DNA of 64,000 bases from Caenorhabditis remanei (lineage: Eukaryota > Nematoda > Chromadorea > Rhabditida > Rhabditidae), in assembly GCF_010183535.1 (NCBI RefSeq), contig NC_071329.1, positions 4,092,001-4,156,000 of the forward strand, in the 5' to 3' direction. The notes under the pieces are model-generated. The model was not told where the DNA came from and did not search any database. It saw only the letters and a program-made list of their open reading frames with translations. Below are positions 1 through 12,246 of the stretch, piece by piece (the stretch's first letter is position 1; each line of letters opens with the position of its first letter). The position numbers and the translations under genes are program-made.

Positions 1-138
1 CAGTAACCCAGAAACCAGACGTTTGGAAACGAAAGGGACAGGCGGAATTCCGATTAAAAAGTTTGGATTTTCGAAAATTTTTGAAAATTCCGAAAGTTCA
101 AATATATGTAACTTGGTGGGTTTCAGACTAATTTGAAA

Positions 139-345
139 TTTTTTTGCATTTCCAAATTCAGCACGTCGAGACGCTTCAAATGAGTATAATCATGCCTAGA
201 TTTGGAGCGATTTGAGTCTCACCACGAAAACTACAGTAACCCGTGCCCCTTTTTGTGTCGAGACTCAATGCGCTCCAAACCTAGGCATGATTATACTCAT
301 TCGAAGCGTCTCAGCGTGCTGAATTTGAAAATGCAAGAAATTTTG
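139..345. repeat. Palindromic MITE-like repeat in a fucosyltransferase intron
   Basis: Two arms of about 90 bp (139-236 and 262-345) are inverted copies of each other, sharing GAGTATAATCATGCCTAG and the flanking GAATTTGAAAATGCA-type ends. The repeat lies downstream of the last visible exon of the minus-strand GT10 gene, so it is intronic. No coding potential is seen. The rest of 1-459 shows no exon. Confidence 0.7.
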
Positions 346-459
346 AGATTCCTCTAAAACGCATCAAGTTACAGCAATTTCAATTTTTGGAATTTTCGAA
401 AATTTTCGAATTTCTTACTTTTTTAATTTTTTTTAATTCAAAAACTACAAAAAACGCAC

Positions 460-2729
460 ATCAAACCCATTATCAATCATTTTCTTGATCAAATCGAATC
501 TCCGATTCGGCGTGAAACAGTTCGAAGCAAGCCATGTCGCACTTTTCTTCTTGCTATCCCAAATTGCGTTAAGGTCGATTTCAACTGCAAACTTTTTATG
601 TTTTTGGGCAGGTCTGTGTGTCTGTCTGTGTGTCTGTCCATCCAGATGTCCACCCTATATACCTGGAGTCTTCCTCTTCACCATAGTACCATAAGGTGCC
701 CAGATGTCTGCATCCGTTCGATAAGTCATTGTCCAGTTGATCATGTCTAAAAACATTTTTTTGAATTAAAAAAAAATCTACTCAAAAAAAAGATATACTT
801 ACGACTCTCCGGCCGGAAATTGTCGTTACTCGGGCTTTCCAATGACCATAGAACGTAAGGGACACCAGGTTTTCGTTGGGATTTCATTCTTTTAAATTTT
901 TCGTTCTGAAATTTTTTTGATATGAAAAATTTGAAAACTCTAGGCCACCAAAAAAACTCAAAAACTCAAAAACTCACCGGTCCCCGATAATCCGCATTAT
1001 GGAATAACACGGCGTCAGCGTTGTCGGACTCTGACTCGTCTTGTGTTATTCTACAGTAGTTCTGCAAAAAAAATTAAAAAATTTAAAGAAAATGCAAGCG
1101 CGCTCTACTGATAACTCTACCTGAACATCGGGACATGTCGCTAGAAATCGTTCGGTCGTTATCGGGTGTCCGAAGAATTGGGTGGCCGCGTAGATCACAA
1201 CATTTTTTGTGGACACTGGGGCGACAGCTCTAGGGTCCGGGTTGTTAAGGGAGAGGGGGGCGGCTGGAATAGGAGAGATATTTTTTTTTTAATTTTGGGG
1301 GTGCGGGATTTCGGAGCATCGTAAATAGTTAATTTTTAAATATGATTTTTGTTGGTTTGCGTTTCTGGGTGTCCGGATATCCCGATTCTGAGGATGAGAG
1401 GGGGGGGGGGGGGGTGTTCTAAAATTTGACCTAGGTTTTCAACAACTGGGAAGTTAGGCCACGAGATTTTTAACCACGTTTTCAGAGTCGTGGCCTAGCT
1501 TTGCAATCTTTGGAAAGCTAGGTCATGGGTGAAAAATTTTCCCTGGCGTGACCTATATTTTCAGGTCTTCTATTTCTGCCGAAAAAATGGTCAGGAAAAT
1601 GTTATCGAAAATTTTGGAATAAAAGCTCTATTTTCCAATTTACTGCAATTGGCGCCAAAATTCAAAATTCAAATTTTTAAAAATTTTAAAAATTTTTTGA
1701 AATTTTTCGCGAAATAGTCAATTTGTCGACTATCATTCAGAATAAGAGGAAACTTGGAAAAACCATTAAAAATGTTCACATTTTCGATGAAAAATTCGAA
1801 AAATGTCAAAAAGAAATCGGTTCTTTTTTGAATCCAGGCCTTAGGACCGGAGGAAAGGGCCGAGGGAAAAATTGGCTTACAAAAACCAATTTTTCCAAAT
1901 ATTTTAAGTTTTTTGAAAATTTTCCTATTTTTCATCGAAAATGTGAACATTTTTAATGAGTTTTTCAGAATTTTCAGAAAAAAAACCAAATTTCTAATTT
2001 TCTGCTTCACCAACGGTTGTTGATTCAGGGCAATTAGAAAAGCAATTTTGAAACCGGGACATTTAAAAACCGGGTCGTTTTGAAACTTCGTAGAGGGGAA
2101 ATCATCTTTCCATTTTCAGACTTGTCACGGGCCGGGCCGAAATCAAACAAAATCTCGGCCCGGCCGGGCCCGGCCCGCTCGGCCCGTTTTGAAACATTTT
2201 TGACATTTGTTGGACATTTTTTGAACATTTTTTGAAAAAAGTAAAGTTTTTGACCAAAAACTTAAAATTGAATCAATATTTATGATAATTTTATCATTTT
2301 CACTCTATTTTTTCGAAAAATTTCAAAAAAATTTAGTAAAAATGGGCACTTACTTTTGAATCCGGGCCGAGAGAAATTTCGGCCCGACCAGGCCCGATTT
2401 TTGACAAGTCTGTCATTTTTGGATATTGTTCGGTTTCAAAATAAAAATGTTAGTTTCCAAAGTGTCTCAAATTTTTCAAATCTCCCGCCAGATCACCCCC
2501 AAAAACAAAAAAACTTCAACTCACCATGCTCCTTATGTCTCGCCGGCATCAGTGTATACCACAGAAACAAGGCGACCGACGCGTAAATGGCAACCGTCAC
2601 GAATCGTCCCAAATATCTCCATGTACACGTGGCACCGCCCGTCTTTTGTTGTAGAAAGGATGACATTTTATCCGGCGGATTGCTGCTAAGAATAATCATA
2701 GGCGCTTTGTGGATGTACATGGTTTTCAT
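460..2729 (-). CDS. GT10 alpha-1,3-fucosyltransferase, partial (3' end off the left edge)
   Basis: Golgi type II glycosyltransferase expected to transfer fucose from GDP-fucose to glycoprotein or glycolipid acceptors. Six exons splice in frame: 2729-2525, 1263-1121, 1061-978, 905-803, 746-663, 584-460. Exon 1 has a short cytoplasmic tail and a membrane anchor (GRFVTVAIYASVALFLWYT). Later exons carry family motifs: VVIYAATQFFGHPI, the Cys-containing strand ending DAVLFHNADYRG, NWTMTYRTDADIWAPYG, and KSATWLASNCFTPNRRFDLI. The FENSxCxDYVTEKFW core must lie left of base 1. Exon sizes and phases match the second GT10 gene (the third exon is 84 nt in both), so they are tandem paralogues. The start is the first ATG (2729); another follows nine bases on. 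Family call is firm; acceptor specificity is not visible. Confidence 0.88.
2121..2408. mobile_element. GGCCCGG-core palindromic MITE
   Basis: Termini are CTTGTCACGGGCCGG on the left and the inverse ending TTTTTGACAAG on the right, with a GGGCCGGGCC-rich core and an AT-rich centre. It lies in the first intron of the partial GT10 gene. The same family recurs at 36976, 42503 and 45499. Confidence 0.7.
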
Positions 2730-4359
2730 TGGGGGTTCAAGAGTACAAACTCTTGAAAAAGGGGGGAATTTGAAACGGATATATGAGAATTCGGGGGGAA
2801 GAGGTGACAATGGAGAGGGCTCCAGAGAATTAGAGAGATGTCTCTATGGAGATGAAAAAAAAGAAGAAGAAGGGATTCCGAAACTCAGAGGGGGAGACAG
2901 AGACCAAAAAAATGTTTATATATACGAGAATATGTATGTGAAACGTGGGAAAACATACATGGCTTCGCTGATTTCTATTGTTGCAAAAAAGTTTTTTTTT
3001 TGGTTGGAAAAAATGATAAAAGAAGCTTGACCAAATGTGCAACATAAAAATGTTCCGATTTTATTTTTCCAAGGTTTTGGGTTATGATGTTGACATAAGA
3101 AAGGCGCAAGCAATGTTTAAAAAAATTATCAGGCATAACCATTTATGTTGTAAAGTCATGTATAAAAAAATCAGAATCTTCTTTTAAAAATCAGAATTTT
3201 AATTTTGCAACCATACAACTTTGTTTCTAAACACTTTAATTCATGTCGCTAAAAGAAATAAATGAATAAAACTAAAAAAGAAAATTACGGTAACTTTTTT
3301 GGGAAAAGTTAGAATTTCACCAACTGGCAGTGGCATGAATTAAAGTTTCTAGAAAGAAAATCATATGGTTACAAATCTGAAATTAGGGATATTCCGAAAC
3401 AATATCGAAAAAATTAGAATTTCTTCAAATTCAATATTGTTAAAATGGTTCCTGTACGAAAGTTTAATACTAAAAGGTTTTTTTTTCGAAATTTTTCCAA
3501 TATTTAGATTTTTTAAAAATTACTTTGCAGTTTTGGAATGTTTTTGGACAATGCGCTTGAAAAAAATTATGGAAATTTTTCAGAAATAACTTATTTTTCT
3601 CAAAAAACTTTCAATTAAAAAATGTATTACTGGAAAATTCACTACAATAAAATTGGTCTGAAAAAACCAACGTTCAGGTCCTAACTTTTTGCTTTAAAAA
3701 TATTACGCAACCTCAACCTTGGAAAAAATGGGAAAAAAGAAGAAAAATCCTTCAAAAAAGTTAAAAATTCATATTTAAAATTACTTTTTTTTCTCTCTAA
3801 ACTTCTGAACCAACCTTCTTACGAATTACTCATAAAACACACTCTCTCTCTCTGCCCTACAACGCCCCATACACATATGAATCTTATCATTTAAATACAC
3901 GTCAACTTTTTCAGTGCATATTTACATAGGGAAGGGAAGAAGAGTTGATAAGCGAGTGAAGATTGATTTTCCAAAAAAAAAAAGAGTTCTTTGACCTAAA
4001 TTGGTTTCTGAAACCCTAAAAAACTAATTACACCCATGTATAATTACAAGGGATTATCCAACGCAACGATACAGAAAAAAGTGGTTCCCGATGACGAGGG
4101 GGATGACAGATGGACACACATTTGAATGTATCTACAAATAGGGGGGAAAATGAATCGAAATGACAACAAATAGAGGGGAGAGATTCATATATGGAGAGGG
4201 GGACAATGGGAAGTACTATTATTTGGAATATAGATAGGAGAGAGAGAGAGATTTGTATGTGTAATAATACGTGGGGGGGGATAGATTTTGTACTTAACTG
4301 ACTTCTACATGATTTTGGTTTGTTGAGCAGTGTGTACTTTTTTGGTTTTTTAATAGCTA

Positions 4360-6047
4360 CAGTACCGGACAAAAAGCTATCAAGTTTTGCCGTTTTCAGT
4401 TTAAATTGCCCAACTTTGAGGGTATGTCATGGTAATTCTGACTGACCTATCAAGTAGATTTTTATGGACCAAACAGACCAAGAATAGAGCTCCATTTTTG
4501 TAGTTGACAACTTTTTTGTACGGACACTCCCTAGCAAGTTACATATCGTCAAAGTGATTTCTCCCTCAAATCCACTAATTTCAGTGCAAAATAGAGAAAT
4601 TTTTGAGCTGTCGTCTTAAAATTACCATAACTCCCTAGGGAGTGTCCGTACAAAAAAGTTGTCAACTACAAAAATGAAGCTCTACTTTCGATCTCTATGA
4701 TTTATTAGTCATATATTAGGTTGGCAAGAAAGTTTTTGACCATAACTCAAATCATTCCTACTCAGACAGAAAACATGCCCGATAGCATACGTAATGACTA
4801 TATTGGTACACAACAGTCTGCTGTTTATTGGGTACGTTCCGGATATCCTCCTGCCAAAACTCCGGTTGTTTCAAGCTAAAATAAACTTGGACCCATTTCT
4901 CGACTTGACTTCAAGTTTCGAATTCCTGTCCAGCTGTAGCACGCTGTATTACCCCGAATATATGATATTTTGTTAGAGGAAGGTTGCAGCTGTAATTTGT
5001 GTGAGCAAGAAGTATTTTGCAAAAGTAGGTGAGAATGTACGTCGTCGATTATGTAGCATGCGGATGAGCAACATCATGGAGGCGGTGGATTTTTTGACCG
5101 CGTGGAACTGAGGGCTTGCGTAGAGCTTTTATTTTTTGCACAGTGAAAGAGCAGTAGTGTAAGATTATGGTTTTGCACTTTTCTAGAAGATTCCAGTTAT
5201 ATACGTTGTGTAAGGAGGGCATGACTTTCATTTGGAATTGTTCTCGTTCGACGATGTCTGCTGGCGTTCAATCAACGCCGAGTCACTTGACTTTTCTGTG
5301 ATAATTACTGTACAAGACCATCGCCCTGTTAAAACTAAAAACGGTTCAATAAATTAAAGTTTGGAGGAGAAGAGAGGAATTAAAATCGTAGGACTACCTT
5401 TCGCTAAAAGTTAAAATCGATTAAAAGATGTCGAACACATGCATCAATTTTTATTCTTGCCAACACGTTTCAAGAAGTTTTTAACTGTGGTAGTAAATAG
5501 TGTGGACTGTCATTGATAATTTACAAAAATACTTGAATGGATATTCTTTCTCTATAACTCACAGCATGTACATTTCCTGTTCATATAGTCTTTTAGTACG
5601 TGATACTTTGATCATTAAAAAATGGCATTTCTCAAAGTTGTGAACTAAATTACTTTTGGTGTGTCGATAGAAGATTTCACCCTTGCTAAGTTCTCATATC
5701 GGTGAGCAATTATAGTAACCTTAGTATAACATGTAAAGCGAAATCGAAAATATTGCTGTAAGAATTGTTGGTCAAGAATGAAAACAGGCAGGGCTCTCCA
5801 AGAAGGGAAGCGTCGGAGGGAAATGCTGTATACTATCAGAATTCCAGAGAGTTTATCTAACATAGGCCATGCATAGTTGGTTTTGATTCTCGTCATTTGT
5901 CTGACAGCATTCAAAACAAATCATGGTCAAAAACTTTCTTGCCAACCTAATATTTGATGGGACAATCAGTATTACCATGACACACTCTCAAAGTTGGGCA
6001 ATATCAACTGAAAACGGCAAAACTTGATTGCATTTTGTCCGGTACTG
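4360..6047. mobile_element. TA-flanked palindromic element (CAGTACCG family) carrying an insertion
   Basis: The ends are perfect inverted repeats CAGTACCGGACAAAA / TTTTGTCCGGTACTG flanked by TA. Subtracting the inner element (1235 bp plus a 2-bp target duplication) leaves about 451 bp, matching the uninterrupted family copies at 7378-7829 (452 bp) and 17366-17818 (453 bp). The interior is a long palindrome with no transposase ORF. Confidence 0.85.
4716..5950. mobile_element. Mariner-like element nested in the CAGTACCG element
   Basis: It has 28-bp perfect inverted ends beginning TTAGGTTGGCAAGAAAG, flanked by TA. The TTAGGTTGG terminus and the 1235-bp size fit the mariner group. No intact transposase frame was found; the longest internal frames (about 60-90 codons) show no DDD motif I could recognise, so it is probably a dead copy. 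Confidence 0.75.
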
Positions 6048-7187
6048 TACTATCTGCACTGGTCGGTGGAAAAGAATTCTACGCGGCCATGTAGTCCTCT
6101 TGGACAAGTTTTCGGTCAATTCCTCGTTTCATCACCTTTTCCAACAAACTTTAGTAGTTTTCTTTTTTTTAAATTCAAATGTTGAAAAAAGTTAAGAAAC
6201 AAGGAATCGAGACCGCCCGCACGATAATTCAATCGTGACCAATGCAAACGCGCTTTGTTGAGACTACATTTTGGTAATATTAATTGACCCCTAAATTGCA
6301 ATTTTTTGATGTTTCTTGTTTTTTCAAAAAATTGACCTTTCTCGATTATATTTCCCCTTAAAACTATTTCTTGACAAAGTTTTTCAGTTCAAACAAAAAA
6401 ATTTAGGTAGGCGATTTTTCTCAAAAGAGCGCATTTGCATAGGTTCACTTTGAATTATCGTGCGCCCGGAAAAACCCCTCCACCAAAGCTCATTTTGAGT
6501 CAGACGAACGGGAATTTAGAGCAATTTTTAGCATTTGAGCCAATACCGTGAGATTTTGTCATTAAACGTTAAAAAATGACTAAAAAATCAACAATTTTCA
6601 GTTCAATTTTACGTGGATCATCTCGGTTTCAAAACGTCCCTAATTTTAGCCATGTTTTACCTGCAGTCTTGAATATTGATGTTGTTAGACAGATGAATAA
6701 AACACGTGTAAGGGATCGAGAAAAGGCACAACAATTGTTTTATTTATTTATTTAGTTAAAAACGTATGTGGAAATACGTGGAAGGGTCAAGGGATTAAAA
6801 AAATTAAAAGAAATAGAGTAATGACACGTGCAATTTTGTGAAATCGTTAATGTGAGGCGGGGTGAATATTTTCTTTTTCACGTCAGCTCTATTAGCACGA
6901 CACACTTCTTACAACCACGCTCTACCGAAACCGAAGAAAATAGTGTGCGAAATTGAGAGACTCAGAAAAAAAGAGACATTTTTCAAGTGGATTTCGGAGG
7001 AGCGCAGTTGTAAGAACTTTGCCGAGCTAATAAAACAACATTGCCAACTTTGGTTATTTTAAACCAGGCTAACACAAAAAAACCGTAGAGTGCATCATAT
7101 AGTTCTATAGGAAATGTAGGATTTTTTTTTGAAAACGGTCCTTGACAAATGGGGTTATACCGCTCAAAAGTATAGTAAGCTTTAAGA

Positions 7188-7377
7188 TTCGTCCACGTTA
7201 TAAGTCCCGCATTATGCTGAGCCGCGACTCAATTGACAACGTGCCAAGTCGTGTGCAAACGCGCTTTACTAGACTTCCGGTTTTGCGGGAAAATAATTTG
7301 AATTTATATGGAAAAAATATGACCCTGTGCGCCACCTTTGTACAAAAACGTTCAACGATACTATTTTATGATAAATA
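7188..7377. repeat. Inverted duplicate of 17819-18008
   Basis: About 190 bp (starting near TTCGTCCACGTTATAAGTCC) recurs almost unchanged in reverse orientation at 17819-18008. In both places it abuts a CAGTACCGCTC-family element in the same relative orientation, so element and flank moved together. Confidence 0.8.
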
Positions 7378-7829
7378 CAGTACCGCTCAAAAGTATATTA
7401 AGTTTTGCCTTTTTCAGTTGAAAACGCCAAACTTTGAGAGTGTGTCATGGTAATACTGATTGTCCCATCAAGTAGATTTTTAATGGATCATACAAATCAA
7501 ATGTAGAGCTCCATTTTTGTAGTTGGCAATTTTTTTGTACGGAAACTCCCTAGCAAGTTACATATCGACAAAGTAATTTCCCCCTCAAATCGGCCAATTT
7601 CAGTGCCAAAATAGTGCGATTTTTGAGCTGTCGTCTTAGAGTGACCATATCTCCCTAGGGAGTGTCCGTACAAAAAAGTTGTCAACTACAAAAATGGAGG
7701 TTTACTTTTGGTCTGTATGATCCATTAAAAACGTTCTCGGTGTGAAAATCAGAATTACTATGACACACTCTCAAAGTTGATCATTTTCCACTGAAAACAG
7801 CCATAGTTGATAACTTTTGGGCGGTACTG
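7378..7829. mobile_element. TA-flanked palindromic element, CAGTACCG family, uninterrupted copy
   Basis: The 452-bp element begins CAGTACCGCTCAAAAG and ends with the inverse (…GGGCGGTACTG), flanked by TA on both sides. The internal arms contain the GGGAGTGTCCGTACAAAAAA-type hairpin shared with the copies at 4360 and 17366. It is non-coding. Confidence 0.85.
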
Positions 7830-7891
7830 TATGTCCTTTATGTTAAGAAATGGGTTAAACACCAAACAATTTGGAATCTACAATATCTTAT

Positions 7892-10800
7892 TTATTTCAA
7901 ATACCTATTCGCAAACGAGTTATCACAATTCAATGTACTATGCCAGGCAGCTAAATTTTCATATGACTTCTTCTTCTTCTTCGTCATCTGCTTCCCCAGC
8001 TTCTGACACAACTGACAAAACCCGTAGTTGTCCTCATTGGTGTCCACTATTCTGGAATATTTCATTTTCAAATTCTTCAGTCACTTCCATTTGGGATCAC
8101 CTATAATTTTCTCTCCACTTGTGGTACTTTATGTATTCCGTTTCATTTTCTGAAATTTTTTGGATATGTTCTACAAAATCCGTCAAATTGGGGTAGTCAT
8201 CAATAGCTATGTACATGTCATCGGGAATCTGCAAAAATAAGTTTTGAAAAAATGCCCGGAAACTGCATCACATGACATCATAATTGGAGCTACAGTAACC
8301 CAAAACAGAATTTCACTGTAGAGCGGGCTACTGTAGTTTTGGTTTTGTGCGAACACCGCACCATTTGGTGACATGGTGCATCGGGACAGTGATTGTACAG
8401 ATATGAAGCTACAGTAACCCAAAAGACTTTTCCCACGATTCTAGGTTACTGTAGTTTCGAAACACCACGGCATATCTTACGACAACTTTTGAGAGACTAC
8501 AGTACCCCGGGGGTAATTTTTCACGCTGAATCCAAAAAACTTGTCAAAACTGACCCCCAAATTCTTATAAATCTTCCGTTCCATGACAATCGGTACCACT
8601 TTGTATCTTCCAGCTTTTCTCCAGAATTTCTCTGTGACGTAGTCCTTGCAGTTACTGTTTTCGAAGGCGATCGTGAATTTGTAGGGACTGAAAGAAAAAT
8701 AGCCGAAGATTTCCTTTACCAAGAAACGCTAACATTCCTGAAAAGCTGGGGATTCTGAATCTGTATTCAAAATTGACAAATAGACAAAAAATGCAAATTT
8801 TCTCTACTAACGCCAATTTTTCCACTTTCAAAACTATTTCTATCGTGTTCTCCTTGAAATTTTAGTCTAGAACGATTGAAAATCAAGTTTTCAGGCGTAA
8901 AGAGCACAAAGTTACAGGCGACGGCGAGAGAGTGAGAGAGCGCAGACAACGAGAGTGTCTCGTCGTCTGCGCTCTCCACTATTTCATCTCGTCACTTAGA
9001 ATGAGTGTAACTCCGCGTGGACTGGTCCGATTTTAATTATTTTTAGTTTTTTGAAAAACTGAGAACACGGGGATCAAGATGGTATAAATTTAAATTCAAA
9101 AACATTCATTTTGAAAAAACTTTTTTTTTTAATTTGAAAAAATTCAATTTTTACAAAAAAATTTTGTCGTGGACAAAATTTAAGTATAGATTCTTCATCC
9201 CCATGACGCCAGCTTTCCAGCCATATATTTCATAACCACAAATTATCAGTAGAGCGCGGTTACCTGTGTAACTTCTCATCACACCCTTCCGGTCCTCTAT
9301 TCCTTGGACACCATTTGGGTTCATTCATATAAATTTTTCCAAATCGATCGATATTCATCCCGAGAGACACCAGTTTATCAACAACTTCCTTCCGTTTATT
9401 CTGGGTGTAAAAGGTGTTTGATACCAGCCATAACGTGTCTTTGGTTTTGGAAGTCCAGATTTCGGTGTAGTTTGGGGTGGCTGAAAATGACATAGTTTTA
9501 GTATGACCAGAAAGATGACGTTATGAGGATTCTGAATCAGTTTTCAAGTTTTTGCAAGGGTCAAAATGAAGGAAGTTGCAAGACTGGGAAAAAAATATTA
9601 TTTTCAAATTTCCAAAAAAAAAAAGTTCAACAAAAATGTTTTTGAATTTAAATTTACATCCATCCTGATCCCCGTGTTCTTAGCTTTCCAAAAAACTAAA
9701 AATCATCGAAATCGGATCACACCACGCGGAGTTACACTCGGTCTAAGTGACGAGGTGAGAGAGTGGAGGGCGCAGACGACTAGACGCTGTCGTTGTCTGC
9801 GCTCTCTCACTCTCTCGCTGTCGCTCGTAACTTTGTGCTCTTTACGCCTGGAAACTTCATTTTTAATCGTTCTAGACTAAAATTTCAAGGAGAACACAAT
9901 GGAAATAGTTTTGAAAGAGGAAAAATTGATTTTAGTAGAGAAAAATTGCATTTTTGCCATATATACCCAAATTCCTTACCCAAATTCTCCGTTTTCACCA
10001 ATGCCCCATAAGGATAATATACATCGGAATCTCTTCTATAAGTCATTGTCCAATTAAAATAATTCTCATATTTCTTCATATTCGCATAGTACGGATTTTC
10101 AGAAGCCATCATGATATAAGGAATATCGGTGCGTCGTTTCAATTGGCCGAGTTTCTGGAAAAATCTGTGTGTCTGTTTGTCCGGATGTCCACTATGTCTA
10201 CCTTCTCATCGATATCCCTGGAATGAAAGAGCACTGCATGGGCGTTGGAGAAGTGCCGTTTTTTATTGGTGATAATGCAGGAGGTCTGAGGTTTCGAAAT
10301 GTTCTAGTTTCAAAATAAGTCACGCAGTGTTAAAATGGCTCCGGGACGCTTAGGAACCAGACATTTGGAAACCGAACATTTTGGCAACCTGGACATGTCA
10401 TGGAGATATGGGTCGTGATCTATATCGTTGGAAAGCTGAAAAGACGCTGATTCCAAATATATATTCAGTTTTTGTCCTCGAGGCCTGATATTCGAGAAAA
10501 ACAAGGTCGAAGTTTTCGCTGGCAAGTCATTAGCCTAATGGTACCACACTGCCGATATTTTTCACACGTCTTGAGGGTAATGGCTTGCCAACGGTGCGTA
10601 CTTTGACCTTGTTTTTCTCGAATACCAAGCCTCGAGGACAAAAACTAAATATATATTTGGAATCAGCGTTTTCTCAGCTTTCAAATGATATAAGTCACGT
10701 CCCATATCTCGGCACTGCCTCCACGACCTTCCCTAGTTAGAATTATTCAACAGAACAGTACAGAAAAAAGTGTTTTCTAAAAAAACCTTCTTTGGATATG

Positions 10801-11401
10801 TCTTTGACTGTCATTTTTTTATCAAAATTTTTTGACCAAAGATACAAAAATTGACTAGTTTGCAATTCTAACAAGAAGCTTGTAAAATTTCTTGGATTCG
10901 AAACGTCCCGGTGCCATCAAAATACATAATACAAACCAGGGCTGGGCAAATTATTTGACCACGTTTTCAGTTCACCGTGACCGCACAACCTTGTTCCCTG
11001 AATTGAGTCACCTAATGTAAGAATTGGTAATTAAAAACAGCCTAGAAAGTTTTGAACAGATTGGTCAACTTGCACCAAAGTTATCAAACATTCAAAACAA
11101 GAATTCAAATAATTTGCCCAGCCCTGATACAAACCTTGACACTCTCCGGACAATTCTTCAAATATGAATTTGTGATCGGGCTTCCAAAAAATGGCGTTGC
11201 AGCATATACTACAATTTTTCCAGTGAGATTCAGGTAGTCTGAAAATCTAACCAACAATCAAAAAATTTTCATATGTTCAAACTTACCATTCAACCTACTC
11301 TCATCACCATCATAACTCATCTGTACTGTATAAAAAGTGATCGTAATAAAAACGCACATTCCAAAAAAGCAGACTCGATAGAAATTGCCACGTATGGACA
11401 T
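7892..11401 (-). CDS. GT10 alpha-1,3-fucosyltransferase, complete, 371 aa
   Basis: Predicted Golgi type II enzyme using GDP-fucose. Eight exons join in frame to a TAA stop: 11401-11287, 11238-11135, 10285-10202, 10154-9980, 9480-9264, 8687-8555, 8228-8101, 8051-7892 (1116 nt). A membrane anchor lies at about residues 10-26. Next come KIVVYAATPFFGSPI, the SCIITNKK…DAVL-like strand, NWTMTYRRDSDVYYPYG, the TLWLVSNTF strand, and the donor-binding core FENSNCKDYVTEKFW near residues 239-252, followed by VVPIVMERKIY and IAIDDYPNLTDFVEHI. Length is near the low end for the family, but no conserved block is missing. The start is the first ATG of the anchor exon. AATAAA-like sequence follows the stop. 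Exon 5 sits between the arms of a large inverted repeat. Tandem paralogue of the gene at 460-2729; C. elegans fut genes are the obvious relatives, but I cannot assign a number. Confidence 0.92.
8795..9110. repeat. Left arm of a large inverted repeat flanking exon 5 of the GT10 gene
   Basis: Inverted match to 9620-9958, including GTGTTCTCCTTGAAATTTTA, AGAGCACAAAGTTAC, GAGAGAGTGAGAGAGCGCAG and GAACACGGGGATCA in the same order. It lies inside intron 5 (8688-9263). Confidence 0.85.
9620..9958. repeat. Right arm of the inverted repeat flanking exon 5
   Basis: Reverse-complement partner of 8795-9110, in intron 4 (9481-9979). The loop between the arms contains the whole of exon 5 (9264-9480). Confidence 0.85.
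10405..10716. repeat. Palindromic repeat in GT10 intron 2
   Basis: The arms share CTGATTCCAAATATATATT and TTCGAGAAAAACAAGGTC with their reverse complements about 200 bp downstream. The centre contains GGCAAGTCATTA/TAATGGCTTGCC. A second copy of the family is at 11825-12152. Confidence 0.75.
10939..11126. mobile_element. Short TIR element in GT10 intron 2
   Basis: It begins CAGGGCTGGGCAAATTATTT and ends with the inverse (AAATAATTTGCCCAGCCCTG). It is under 200 bp and non-coding. Confidence 0.7.
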
Positions 11402-11824
11402 TCTTTGGACCCGTTTAGTCAGGGAAATCGAGATGAAAAACAAGAAAAAAACAAAAGTGGTCCCGTTTAACGGGGGGACAGTCGCTATAGCAACTTGCAG
11501 TCATACAAAGCAAAAAAGATTTTTCAAAAAGCATTTTGAGGCTATTTTCTGAATATGAAGCACAAATAAGAACTAGTTTTTTCTGAAAGTTTTTGGTATG
11601 AAGCTTGCAAAAAGTCGCATTTTTCAGTGTTCTATTGTAAAATTCAGTGTCGAAATGTGTCGGTTTCCAAACGGCTCGGTTGCTGTAGTCTGGCAGGTAA
11701 CAGGCCTTTTAGGCTCCAGAAATTTCTGAACTACCCCTTCAATAACCGGAATAACTTGAAGTTCTTGAACTTTTCGTTTCGGATGCGGAACTTACTAGGG
11801 AAGGCCCTCGACTCGGTCTGAAGT

Positions 11825-12152
11825 TATAGGACGTGACCTATATCATTGGAAAGCTGAGAAAACGTTGATTCCAAATATATATTCAGTTTTTACTATTGAG
11901 GCCTGGTATTCGAGAAAAACGAGGTCAAAGTTTGGACCCTTGACAAGTCATTACCTTCCTGATGTGAGCCCACACCCTTCCCCATGCCACACCTCCTCAC
12001 TACCACCTACACCACGCTACCGGTAATGACTTGTCAGGGGTCCAAACTTTGATCTCGTTTTTCTCGAATACTAAGCCTCGAGGGCAAAAACTGAATATAT
12101 ATTTGGAATCAGCGTTTTTCAGCTTTCCAATGATATAGGTCACGTCCCATAA
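11825..12152. repeat. Palindromic repeat, second copy of the 10405 family
   Basis: The arms are inverted copies sharing ATTCCAAATATATATTCAG and TTCGAGAAAAACGAGGTC. The centre holds GGTAATGACTTGTCA. No ORF. Confidence 0.75.
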
Positions 12153-12246
12153 CTCCAGACCGAGGACCTTCCCTAGTTAATTTTCATATCGAAATTTAGA
12201 GTCCACAAACACCAACTATCATTTTTATGTCAGAATCCGCGATTGG

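Larger units (their letters stand above)
2730..7891. other. 5-kb region between the two GT10 genes, no convincing gene
   Basis: No exon set could be assembled on either strand. The 3.1-4.3 kb part is AT-rich, with a CT-repeat run near 3840. The 4360-6047 part is a nested transposon pair. At 6060-6420 there is a diverged repeat of the GTAGTCCTCT type also seen at 24.9-25.2 and 48.1-48.3 kb. The 6.4-7.1 kb part is unremarkable. The 7.2-7.8 kb part holds a TA-flanked element and its duplicated flank. Short ORFs here overlap these repeats. Confidence 0.6.

Noticed and set aside
4716..5950. Autonomous mariner with transposase
   Set aside because: Size and TIRs fit, but the frames are short and no catalytic triad or helix-turn-helix signature could be read on either strand.
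7807..8106. 99-codon plus-strand ORF with a serine run
   Set aside because: Antisense to the last fucosyltransferase exons; the serine run is the complement of a Lys-rich GAAGAAGAAG stretch.
8393..8758. 121-codon plus-strand ORF
   Set aside because: Antisense to exon 6 of the fucosyltransferase, whose minus-strand frame has the conserved FENSNCKDYVTEKFW core.
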